Source: Thermoleophilaceae bacterium | GTDB taxonomy: Bacteria; Actinomycetota; Thermoleophilia; Solirubrobacterales; Thermoleophilaceae | Direction of reading: 5' to 3' | Assembly (NCBI GenBank): GCA_013696425.1 | Contig: JACCYP010000289.1 | Span: forward strand, 1 to 9,632 | DNA length: 9,632 bases | Shown: one piece after another, positions 1 through 5,328 of the stretch | How positions within the stretch are numbered: position 1 is the stretch's first letter | How the letters are laid out: each line of letters opens with the position of its first letter | Notes under the pieces: generated by a model | What the model was told of the DNA's origin: nothing | Seen by the model: only the letters and a program-made list of their open reading frames with translations | Databases searched by the model: none | Made by a program: the position numbers and the translations under genes

Positions 1-33
1 AGCCACACCCTTATGCACTCTGATGTCCGTCCG

Positions 34-48
34 AGCGCCCAAGGCGCT
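34..48 (-). terminator. hairpin downstream of the NlpC/P60 gene
   Basis: A perfect inverted repeat, AGCGCC-CAA-GGCGCT (6-bp arms, 3-nt loop), lies 14 nt past the stop codon of the minus-strand hydrolase gene. There is no T-tract after it on the minus strand. It could be a tractless terminator of the kind proposed for actinobacteria, or chance in GC-rich DNA. The rest of bases 1-61 shows no recognisable gene. Confidence 0.35.
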
Positions 49-61
49 ACCAGCGCGACGG

Positions 62-1159
62 CTAATACCCCGGCGGGTGGCGGACGGTGTAGCCGGCGGT
101 CGAGCGGCGCTCGCTGTCCCAGCGGGAGCCGTCCTCGCCCAGGCTGGTGTCGAACCGGCGACCGTCAATGACCATGTACATATGGCCGGGGTTGGCGTAG
201 ATCGTGATGCGCTTGCCGGGCCCCGGCGCGCCCCACGACATGAACCCGCCCGACGCAAGCGGTGCGTCGATCAGTCCGCCGCCGCGCAGGGCGTAGGAGA
301 CCGAACCGGAGCAGTCGTAGCCCGAGTCCTGGAATGAGCCGTGCCCGCCGCCGTACTTGTAGGGCTTCGTGGCGATCCGGTTTGCCGCGGCGATCACGCG
401 GCCTACGACGCCGCTCGTGTTGCCGCCCCCGCCGCCGCTCGAGCGGCGGCGCGTGCTCTTCTTCCGCCCCGAGCCCTTGCGCTTGAGCACGCGGCCCTTG
501 CCGAGCCCCAGCTCGACGCGCGTCTGGGGACCGACCACGCCATCGGGATTGAGTCCGTTGCGCTTCTGCCAGCGCTTCAGGGCGCGCTCGGTGCGGGCGC
601 CGAAGACACCGTCCGAGGCTAGGCCGAGCTTCGACTGCATGGCGCCGACACTCCCGCCGGGGGTCTTCGTGGTCCGGCGTGCGACGAGAGTCGTCTTCGC
701 ACGCTTCTTCGACTTCTTCGCGGCGCGGGCCTTGGCGCGGCGGTGGGCCACGGCGCGGAGCTTCTCGGCCTTGCGAAGTACTCGCTGCTCACGGCGGCGT
801 GCCGCCTCCTCGCGGCGTTCGCGCACATCCGCGGCCCCGGCCCGCCCGGTCTTCATGACCACGCGGGTCACGTCCTGGGCGAAAAGGGTCTCCTGCCCCG
901 ACCGGCTGCCGACGGTGCTCGAGGCAACCACCGGGTTCGCGGCGGCCTGCGCCTCGCTGGACTGGCCGTTGCCGCGCAGGATGTTCGAAAGCGCGATGGC
1001 GAAGGCGGCGACACAGGAGGCGGCCGCGCCCAGGAACAGTGCACGGCGGCGCAGGCGGGCGGTCGCGATTCGCTGCTGGCGGCGGCGTTCCGCCCGGCGC
1101 TCCCGTGAGCGCTGGATGGCGTCGTCCCATATGTCGTGAGACGCGAGGTCTCTCGGCAT
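62..1159 (-). CDS. membrane-anchored peptidoglycan-binding NlpC/P60-type cell-wall hydrolase
   Basis: This 365-aa protein probably cleaves peptidoglycan peptides outside the membrane. Residues 1-40 are cytoplasmic and very Arg-rich, and about 40-60 form one hydrophobic segment (signal anchor or uncleaved signal). Residues 105-165 are an Arg/Lys/Ala-rich, probably helical stretch. Residues about 170-216 match a PG_binding_1 repeat (LGLASDGVFGARTERALKRW, then NPDGVVGPQTR). A basic Ser/Gly linker (about 225-250) leads to a C-terminal NlpC/P60-like fold with the nucleophile region YDCSGSVSYAL (Cys283) and GHMYMVI (His326). The third catalytic residue could not be assigned. The ATG at 1159 has an AGGAGG box at 1170-1175, 10 nt upstream. 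A c-di-AMP riboswitch precedes it, which fits the known link between this second messenger and wall hydrolases. The domain calls are firm; the exact bond cut is unknown. Confidence 0.85.
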   Translation of the reverse strand: MPRDLASHDIWDDAIQRSRERRAERRRQQRIATARLRRRALFLGAAASCVAAFAIALSNILRGNGQSSEAQAAANPVVASSTVGSRSGQETLFAQDVTRVVMKTGRAGAADVRERREEAARRREQRVLRKAEKLRAVAHRRAKARAAKKSKKRAKTTLVARRTTKTPGGSVGAMQSKLGLASDGVFGARTERALKRWQKRNGLNPDGVVGPQTRVELGLGKGRVLKRKGSGRKKSTRRRSSGGGGGNTSGVVGRVIAAANRIATKPYKYGGGHGSFQDSGYDCSGSVSYALRGGGLIDAPLASGGFMSWGAPGPGKRITIYANPGHMYMVIDGRRFDTSLGEDGSRWDSERRSTAGYTVRHPPGY

Positions 1160-1169
1160 GCCTTGTCGT

Positions 1170-1175
1170 CCTCCT
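1170..1175 (-). promoter_or_regulatory. Shine-Dalgarno site of the NlpC/P60 gene
   Basis: On the minus strand this reads AGGAGG, 10 nt before the ATG at 1159. It sits only about 24 nt beyond the 3' end of the riboswitch aptamer. I see no terminator hairpin in that gap, so control of ribosome access is one possible mechanism for the switch. That mechanism is inference. Confidence 0.7.
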
Positions 1176-1198
1176 GGTTGAAGGTGTGGCGGATTCGG

Positions 1199-1331
1199 GA
1201 CGCCTACGAGGTGAGCTGACGGGCTCGCGCTTGCGCGCTACACCGTGAAATCACGGCGATTCGCCCCCGCGGCCGAGGCCGCTTCGGTTCCCCCGTTCAC
1301 CACACTCCGGAAGCGTGGGTGACTCGGCGTC
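1199..1331 (-). ncRNA. cyclic di-AMP riboswitch (ydaO/yuaA class)
   Basis: The minus strand between the hydrolase gene and the repeat cluster carries the hallmarks of the ydaO/yuaA aptamer. A closing P1 helix pairs GACGCC (1331-1326) with GGCGTC (1204-1199). Inside it, in order, are CCGGAGTGTGGTGAACGGGG, GGAACCGAAGC, GGGGGCGAATC, a variable hairpin (ATCGCCGTGATTTCACGGTG region), and the diagnostic 3' core GAGCCCGTCAGCTCACCTCG followed by TAGGC. These correspond to the conserved GGAACC, GGGG-GAAUC and CCGACAGCUAACCUCG-AGGC blocks known from this class. Characterised members bind c-di-AMP and usually switch expression off. In actinobacteria they often precede resuscitation-promoting-factor and NlpC/P60 genes, exactly the context here. 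The identification comes from recalled consensus, not a covariance search. Confidence 0.87.
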
Positions 1332-1350
1332 AAGCGAGGCGTCGTTCTAC

Positions 1351-1423
1351 CAGGAGAAAGTCCTGCAAATTGCACGATTTCTTGCAGGACGCAATAACTG
1401 CAAGATCCTGCCCGCGGGCAGGA
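1351..1423. repeat. cluster of nested inverted repeats (TCCTGC/GCAGGA and TTGCA motifs)
   Basis: Several symmetric elements are packed into 73 bp. CAGGA-GAAAG-TCCTG is at 1351-1365. GTCCTGCAA (1360-1368) and TTGCAGGAC (1382-1390) are perfect 9-bp arms around 13 nt. TGCAA-A-TTGCA (1364-1374) is symmetric. TTGCAG (1382-1387) can also pair with CTGCAA (1398-1403). TCCTGCCCGCGGGCAGGA (1406-1423) is a perfect 18-bp palindrome. The cluster lies between the end of the 70-aa gene (stop at 1459) and the riboswitch leader of the hydrolase gene, both on the minus strand. It could be operators of a dimeric regulator at the hydrolase promoter, with the 18-bp palindrome also acting as a terminator. It is AT-richer than its surroundings. 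Confidence 0.7.
1406..1423 (-). terminator. possible terminator of the 70-aa gene (18-bp palindrome)
   Basis: TCCTGCCCGCGGGCAGGA is perfectly self-complementary. It sits 36 nt past the stop codon of the minus-strand small gene and is followed on that strand by TCTTGCAGTTATTG, a weakly T-containing tract. It could fold as a GC-rich stem of about 7 bp with a GCGC/CGCG loop. Its central position in the repeat cluster makes an operator role equally possible. Confidence 0.35.
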
Positions 1424-1458
1424 GAGCCGGCATCAGGCTCGAGCGGGGCGCAGCGTAG

Positions 1459-1671
1459 CTACTTGTTGAACTTCGACTTCGATACGAGGCCCTCGTCCTG
1501 CTCGCGCTCGTTGGCGGCGCGGCGGGCCATCGCGGCCTGGTCCTTCTTCTCGCGGTCCGCCTTGCCCTTCTTGCTGGCCTCGGCGTTGCGCTTTGCGGTG
1601 TCGGCGAGCTGCTGGCGCCACAGGGCGTCACCGCGCTTGGGGGGCTGGGGCTGCTCTGCTTGTTCGGGCAT
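1459..1671 (-). CDS. hypothetical 70-aa highly charged protein
   Basis: I do not recognise a named family. The 70-residue product starts MPEQAEQPQPPKRG and then is dominated by Lys, Arg, Glu, Asp, Gln and Ala in a helix-like pattern (about residues 17-60), ending GLVSKSKFNK. It has no membrane segment, signal peptide or Cys. The ATG at 1671 is preceded by GAGGAAGG at 1676-1683, a good though closely spaced ribosome site that decides this start over longer in-frame readings running through the tRNA gene. It follows tRNA-Gly on the same strand, separated by 88 bp. It is likely a small soluble, possibly nucleic-acid-associated protein; that function is only a guess from charge. Confidence 0.65.
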   Translation of the reverse strand: MPEQAEQPQPPKRGDALWRQQLADTAKRNAEASKKGKADREKKDQAAMARRAANEREQDEGLVSKSKFNK

Positions 1672-1675
1672 TTGG

Positions 1676-1683
1676 CCTTCCTC
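1676..1683 (-). promoter_or_regulatory. ribosome binding site of the 70-aa gene
   Basis: On the minus strand this reads GAGGAAGG followed by CCAA and the ATG at 1671. It is one of the better Shine-Dalgarno matches in the window and is the main support for this small gene being real and for its start. Confidence 0.6.
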
Positions 1684-1759
1684 GTGGCTCCCAGGGAAAT
1701 CGTCACTCGAGGATGCAGGAGCCTTCAACACCCGACGACACGAATGAGGATATCCCTCA

Positions 1760-1832
1760 AGCGGACGACGGGGGTCGAACCCGCGACCTTTGGCTTGGGA
1801 AGCCAACGCTCTACCAACTGAGCTACGTCCGC
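1760..1832 (-). tRNA. tRNA-Gly (anticodon CCC)
   Basis: The minus strand folds as a complete cloverleaf. The acceptor stem is GCGGACG/CGTCCGC. The D arm is GCTC-AGTTGGTA-GAGC. The anticodon stem TTGGC/GCCAA encloses loop TTCCCAA, giving anticodon CCC (reads GGG). A short variable loop (AGGTC) precedes the T arm GCGGG-TTCGACC-CCCGT. The discriminator base is T, as expected for bacterial tRNA-Gly. The 3' CCA is not encoded (TTGA follows the stem), so it must be added by nucleotidyltransferase. A -10 box lies just upstream. Confidence 0.97.
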
Positions 1833-1843
1833 GCTGGCGGGGG

Positions 1844-1849
1844 ATTCTA
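1844..1849 (-). promoter_or_regulatory. -10 box of the tRNA-Gly gene
   Basis: On the minus strand this hexamer reads TAGAAT (5 of 6 to TATAAT) and ends 12 nt before the tRNA 5' end, implying a leader of about 5 nt. No good -35 is visible at 17-18 nt. The spacer contains the perfect palindrome GGCCCCGGGGCC (1850-1861), which directly abuts the candidate ATG of the oppositely oriented thioredoxin gene. Confidence 0.55.
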
Positions 1850-1861
1850 GGCCCCGGGGCC

Positions 1862-2473
1862 ATGGCAGACGACGCCCCGGGCTCCAGAGCGGGTTCGGCG
1901 CCCAGTCCTCTACCTACACTCGGTAGCGCTGTGCGGAAGCTCCTCAGACCCGTCCCCCTGGTGGTGCTCGCGACCACGATCGCGCTCGTCGGCCTCCTCG
2001 CCTACGGCGTGGCTTCGCAGGAGCCCGACGAGGGTGTGGAGGACGCGATCGCGAAGGGCCGGCCGGTGGCCGCGCCCACGACGTCGCTGCCAAAGCTCGT
2101 CGGCGGAGGCGAGGGATCGGTGGCCGACTACCGCGGCAAGGTCGTGGTGCTCAACTACTGGGCCTCGTGGTGCAAGCCGTGCCGGACGGAGTCGCCGGCA
2201 CTCGAGCGCTTCCACCGCGAGATCGTCGCTAAGGGCGGCACCGTGCTCGGCGTCGACGTGCTCGACGTGGCCTCCGACGCGCGCGACTTCGTGAAGGAGT
2301 TCGGGCTCACCTACCCCATGCTCCGCGACGCCGACGGCTCGACCCAGCGCGAGCTCGGCGTGCTCGCATATCCGGAGACGTTCGTGGTCGACAAGGCCGG
2401 GAAGATCACCGCCGTCAAGCGCGGACCGGTGGACGAGGCGTGGCTGCGCCGCGAAACCGAGCCGCTGCTGTGA
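1862..2473 (+). CDS. membrane-anchored TlpA/ResA/CcmG-type thioredoxin
   Basis: This 203-aa protein is an extracytoplasmic thiol-disulfide reductase likely to reduce apocytochrome c heme-binding cysteines or a CcmH partner. From this ATG, residues 30-50 are a single transmembrane anchor (VPLVVLATTIALVGLLAYGV). The rest is a thioredoxin fold with VVVLNYWASWCKPC (Cys104, Cys107), a TlpA-type insert around GVDVLDVASDARDFVKEFGL, and the cis-proline loop AYPETFVVDKAGKI (Pro171). The start is uncertain. The ATG at 1862 has only a G-rich stretch upstream and overlaps the tRNA promoter region. An in-frame GTG at 1931 would begin right before the anchor (MRKLLRPVPLVV). A longer reading from 1790 is excluded because it overlaps the tRNA. 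The stop overlaps the ccmH start (GTGA), so the genes form an operon. Confidence 0.9.
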   Translation: MADDAPGSRAGSAPSPLPTLGSAVRKLLRPVPLVVLATTIALVGLLAYGVASQEPDEGVEDAIAKGRPVAAPTTSLPKLVGGGEGSVADYRGKVVVLNYWASWCKPCRTESPALERFHREIVAKGGTVLGVDVLDVASDARDFVKEFGLTYPMLRDADGSTQRELGVLAYPETFVVDKAGKITAVKRGPVDEAWLRRETEPLL

Positions 2474-2928
2474 GGCGCGCGCTCGCGATGGCGCTCCTGC
2501 TCGCCTTCGCGCTCCCGGCCGCTGCGCTCGGGCAGTGCCCGAAGACAAACCTCGCCGACATCGAGGACGAGGTGATGTGCCCGGTGTGCGGAACCACCCT
2601 CCAGCTCGCCACCGAGGCGCCGCAGGCCAACCGCCAGCGCGAGCTCATCCGCCGCGAGGTGGACTCGTGCCGGTCGAAGGACGAGGTGAAGGCCCGGCTC
2701 GTCGCGGAGTTCGGCCCCGACGTGCTCGCGGTGCCCGAGGACGAGGGCTTCGGGCTCTCGGCCTACCTCGTGCCGATCATCCTGTTCGTGGCCGCGCTGC
2801 TCGCGATCGCCTTCTCCGCCACGCGCTGGCGGCGGCGGCGGCCGGCGGCGGCCGGCGGCGGGGCCGGCCCAGGCCTCTCCCCCGGCGATAGCGACCGCCT
2901 CGACCGTGACATGGAGCGCTACGACTGA
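2470..2928 (+). CDS. ccmH: cytochrome c-type biogenesis protein CcmH (CycL/NrfF family)
   Basis: CcmH is a membrane-tethered thiol oxidoreductase that handles apocytochrome c cysteines before heme ligation. This 152-aa version has an N-terminal signal segment (about 1-21, LALPAAALG-like end), then EDEVMCPVCGTTLQLATEAP with the CxxC pair Cys37/Cys40. The family helix follows (ANRQRELIRREV), then FGPDVLAVP, a C-terminal transmembrane helix (about 96-117), and a cytoplasmic Arg/Ala/Gly tail. Two further cysteines (Cys23, Cys67) flank the CxxC. GTG at 2470 is chosen because it overlaps the preceding stop by GTGA, suggesting translational coupling; ATG 2488 is an alternative. Canonical proteobacterial CcmH has LRCLVCQ, so MCPVCG is a variant. 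The next gene, ccdA, overlaps by one base. Confidence 0.9.
   Translation: MRRALAMALLLAFALPAAALGQCPKTNLADIEDEVMCPVCGTTLQLATEAPQANRQRELIRREVDSCRSKDEVKARLVAEFGPDVLAVPEDEGFGLSAYLVPIILFVAALLAIAFSATRWRRRRPAAAGGGAGPGLSPGDSDRLDRDMERYD
2841..2860 (+). repeat. tandem GCCGGCGGCG repeat in the ccmH 3' end
   Basis: Two exact 10-bp copies stand within a longer GGC/GCC-rich run (about 2828-2868). It encodes the RRRRPAAAGGGAGPG tail of CcmH just after its last membrane helix. A 10-bp unit is not a multiple of three, so copy-number change here would alter the CcmH C-terminus and its overlap with ccdA. Confidence 0.5.
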
Positions 2929-3668
2929 TGCACTTCGGCGCCGAAGTGCTCGACCCGACCGTGTTCGCCGCCTTCGGCGTGGGCGTGCTGTCGTTCGTCT
3001 CGCCGTGTGTGCTGCCGCTGGTGCCGGGCTACATCTCGGCGATCTCCGGCGTGTCCTACGTCGAGCTCGAGGAGGGCAGCTCGAAGCTCAAGATCCTCGG
3101 CCCGGCGCTCATCTTCTGCCTCTCCTTCACGGCGATGTTCGTGGCGCTCGGGCTCGCGGCCTCGGGCATCGGCCAGACGCTCGGCGAGAACCGCGACACG
3201 ATCCGCCACGTCTCGGGCGTGCTGCTCGTGCTGATGGGGCTGCTGTTCATCGGCACCCTGTTCGTTCCGATGCTCAACCGCGAGTGGCGCCCAGACGCGC
3301 TCATGTCGCGGGTCGCGAAGGGCGGCCCCGTGATCGCCGGGCTCGCGTTCGCGGTCGCGTGGCTGCCGTGCACCGGGCCCACCCTCGGGGCGATCCTCAC
3401 GGCGGCGGGCACCAGCGACACGGTCGGCAAGGGCGGCGTGCTGCTGGCCTTCTACTCACTCGGCCTGGCGGTGCCTTTCCTGCTGAGCGCGCTCGCCTTC
3501 TCTTACGTGTCCAGGGGCTTCAAGATCCTGCGCGACCACTACACGGTGATCACGGCGGTCTCCGGCCTGATCCTCGTGGTGATGGGCGTCCTGCTCTACC
3601 AGAACGAGCTCACGCGCCTGAACGGCTACGCCAACGACCTCGGCCTGAACCTGATCGAGAACCTCTAG
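2928..3668 (+). CDS. ccdA: cytochrome c biogenesis / thiol-reductant transporter CcdA
   Basis: CcdA passes electrons from cytoplasmic thioredoxin across the membrane to extracytoplasmic thioredoxins such as the TlpA-like protein encoded two genes upstream. The 246-aa product is almost entirely hydrophobic, consistent with six transmembrane helices. Its two halves carry the family's cysteine motifs: VLSFVSPCVLPLVPGY (Cys27) and VAWLPCTGPTLGAILTAA (Cys148). Length is typical for free-standing CcdA. The ATG overlaps the ccmH stop (TGATG), so the three genes are one transcriptional and translational unit. It ends at TAG 3666-3668, which shares the tetranucleotide CTAG with the opposite-strand argS stop, leaving no room for a terminator between them. 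Assignment is firm. A general thiol-redox role beyond cytochrome c is possible. Confidence 0.95.
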   Translation: MHFGAEVLDPTVFAAFGVGVLSFVSPCVLPLVPGYISAISGVSYVELEEGSSKLKILGPALIFCLSFTAMFVALGLAASGIGQTLGENRDTIRHVSGVLLVLMGLLFIGTLFVPMLNREWRPDALMSRVAKGGPVIAGLAFAVAWLPCTGPTLGAILTAAGTSDTVGKGGVLLAFYSLGLAVPFLLSALAFSYVSRGFKILRDHYTVITAVSGLILVVMGVLLYQNELTRLNGYANDLGLNLIENL

Positions 3669-5311
3669 GCGGCGTCGTCCCGGTGCATCTCCTCCGGCGC
3701 CTCGACGCCGAGGAGGTCGAGGCCGCGGGCGAGCACGCGGCGGGTTGCCACGCACATCGCTATCCGAAAGGCCTCGTCGCCGCCCTCCTCGGCGGCGCCG
3801 ACCACCTTCACGTCGCGGTAGAACGCCGTGAAGTCCTGCGCCAGCACATGGAGGTACACCGTGATCCGGTGCGGCGCGCGGCGGTCGGCGGCCTCGAGCA
3901 CCTCGGCGGGCCATTCGAGCAGACGCTTGAGCAGCGCACACGCCGATGCGTGCAGATGCTCGGCGGAGCCGGCGAGGTCGGCGGCCGTGGCGGCGTCCAC
4001 GGCCTCGGACCCGGCCTTGCGCAGGATCGATGCGATCCGGGCGTGCGCGTACTGCAGGTAGTAGACGGGGTTGTCCTGCGAGCGGTCGCGGGCCAGCGAC
4101 AGGTCGAGATCGAGCGCGGTGTCGTGGCTGCGCTGGAGCAGGAAGAAGCGGGCGGCGTCGACGCCGATGTCGTCGATCAGCTCGTCGAGTGTCACGAACT
4201 CGCCCCCGCGCTTTGACATCTGCACGCGCTGGCCGCCCTCCATCAGGCTCACGATCTGCATGATCGGCAGCTCCAAGGTGCCCCCCTCGCCGCCGAGGAG
4301 ATCCCACGCGGCGAGCATCCGCGTCACGTGGCCGTGGTGGTCGGCGCCGAGGACGTCGATCGCACGGTCGTAGCCGCGTTCGAGCTTGTCGCGATGGTAG
4401 GCGATGTCCGCAGTGAAGTAGGTCATCTCGCCGTTCGAGCGCATGAGCACGCGGTCCTTGTCGTCCCCGTACTCGGTGGTGCGCATCCACACCGCGCCCT
4501 CGCTCGGGTAGGCCAGCTCCTTCTCCTCGAGCAGCGTGAGGACGGCGCGCAGCTTGTCGGCCTCGTGCAGCGAGCGCTCGGAGAAGAAGCGGTCGAAGTG
4601 CACGCGGAAGCGCTCGAGCGTGGCCTCGACCGACTCGAGTATCAGCGTGGCGCTCTGCGTGGCCAGCTCGTCCACGTCGGATTCGGCGGCGCCGTCGATC
4701 TTCTCGGCCAGCTCGGTCACGTAGCCGCCGTGGTAGCCGTCCGTAGGCGGCTCCTCTCCGCGTGCGCGCGCCTTGATCGACTCGCCCAAGCGGCGCATCT
4801 GCGAGCCGTAGTCATTGACGTAGAACTCGCGCTCCACGTCGTGTCCTGCGAAATCGAGGATGCGCGCGAGCGAATCCCCGTATGCCGCGTGGCGCCCGCT
4901 CGCGACCGTGACCGGCCCGGTGGGGTTCGCGCTCACGAACTCGACCAGCACGCGCTCGGCCTCGGACGCCACACCGCCGCCGTAGCCATCTTCCGCGGCG
5001 ACCATGCCCGCGAGCGCGGAGCGCAGCCACTCGTCACTCACGAACAGGTTGAGGAATCCCGGACCGGCCACCTCCACGCGTTCGAGCACGCCGGCGAGCC
5101 GCTCCCCGAGCAGCTCTCCGAGCTTCTCCGCCACCCCACGCGGGGGCTCGCTCATGACCGGCGCCAGCAGCATCGCGGCGTTGGTCGAGTAGTCCCCGAA
5201 GTCGGGCTTGGGCGGGCGCTCGAGGCCGGGGAGGCGCTGCTCGCCGCCGGCGAGGGTGCCCGCCGCCTCGGCGACGGCGGCCCGCAGTTCGGCTACTGGA
5301 TCGATGGCCAT
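3665..5311 (-). CDS. argS: arginyl-tRNA synthetase
   Basis: ArgRS charges tRNA-Arg with arginine in the cytoplasm. The 548-aa product has the N-terminal Add-1 domain with KPDFGDYSTNAAMLLA (about 35-50). The catalytic class I domain carries VEFVSANPTGPVTVASGRHA (123-141), EFYVNDYGSQMRRLG, MTYFTADIAYHRDK, DVLGADHHGHV, and QMSKRGGEFVTLDEL (364-378) at the KMSKS site. A DALR anticodon-binding domain follows (QDNPVYYLQYAHARI, about 412 to the end). The HIGH signature is strongly altered: where relatives have PxH(I/V)GHxR this has PVTVASGR (133-140). The ATG at 5311 is chosen from domain alignment. It has no Shine-Dalgarno match and lies 17 nt after the rlmH stop, which suggests coupled re-initiation. 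The gene is complete, of normal length, and clearly ArgRS. Confidence 0.95.
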   Translation of the reverse strand: MAIDPVAELRAAVAEAAGTLAGGEQRLPGLERPPKPDFGDYSTNAAMLLAPVMSEPPRGVAEKLGELLGERLAGVLERVEVAGPGFLNLFVSDEWLRSALAGMVAAEDGYGGGVASEAERVLVEFVSANPTGPVTVASGRHAAYGDSLARILDFAGHDVEREFYVNDYGSQMRRLGESIKARARGEEPPTDGYHGGYVTELAEKIDGAAESDVDELATQSATLILESVEATLERFRVHFDRFFSERSLHEADKLRAVLTLLEEKELAYPSEGAVWMRTTEYGDDKDRVLMRSNGEMTYFTADIAYHRDKLERGYDRAIDVLGADHHGHVTRMLAAWDLLGGEGGTLELPIMQIVSLMEGGQRVQMSKRGGEFVTLDELIDDIGVDAARFFLLQRSHDTALDLDLSLARDRSQDNPVYYLQYAHARIASILRKAGSEAVDAATAADLAGSAEHLHASACALLKRLLEWPAEVLEAADRRAPHRITVYLHVLAQDFTAFYRDVKVVGAAEEGGDEAFRIAMCVATRRVLARGLDLLGVEAPEEMHRDDAA

Positions 5312-5328
5312 GGCGTCAGTCAAGCGGA

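Noticed and set aside
369..1139. Long plus-strand open reading opposite the NlpC/P60 gene
   Set aside because: Arg/Ser/Pro/Ala-rich composition with no motif. It lies wholly antisense to a gene with clear domains, as expected of GC-rich third-position bias.
1790..1861. Start of the thioredoxin gene at 1790
   Set aside because: It would begin inside the tRNA-Gly gene. The residues before 1862 are tRNA sequence read as protein.
1672..1977. N-terminal extension of the 70-aa protein through the tRNA gene
   Set aside because: It crosses tRNA-Gly. The internal ATG at 1671 has a clear ribosome site.
2828..2868. GGC/GCC-rich run in ccmH as a CRISPR-like or mobile repeat
   Set aside because: It is short, has no spacers, and codes for a plausible Arg/Ala/Gly tail. 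It is treated as a simple repeat within the gene.
2906..4216. 436-codon plus-strand open reading across ccdA and argS
   Set aside because: It is out of frame with ccdA and antisense to argS, both of which have full family motifs. Its own composition is shadow-like.
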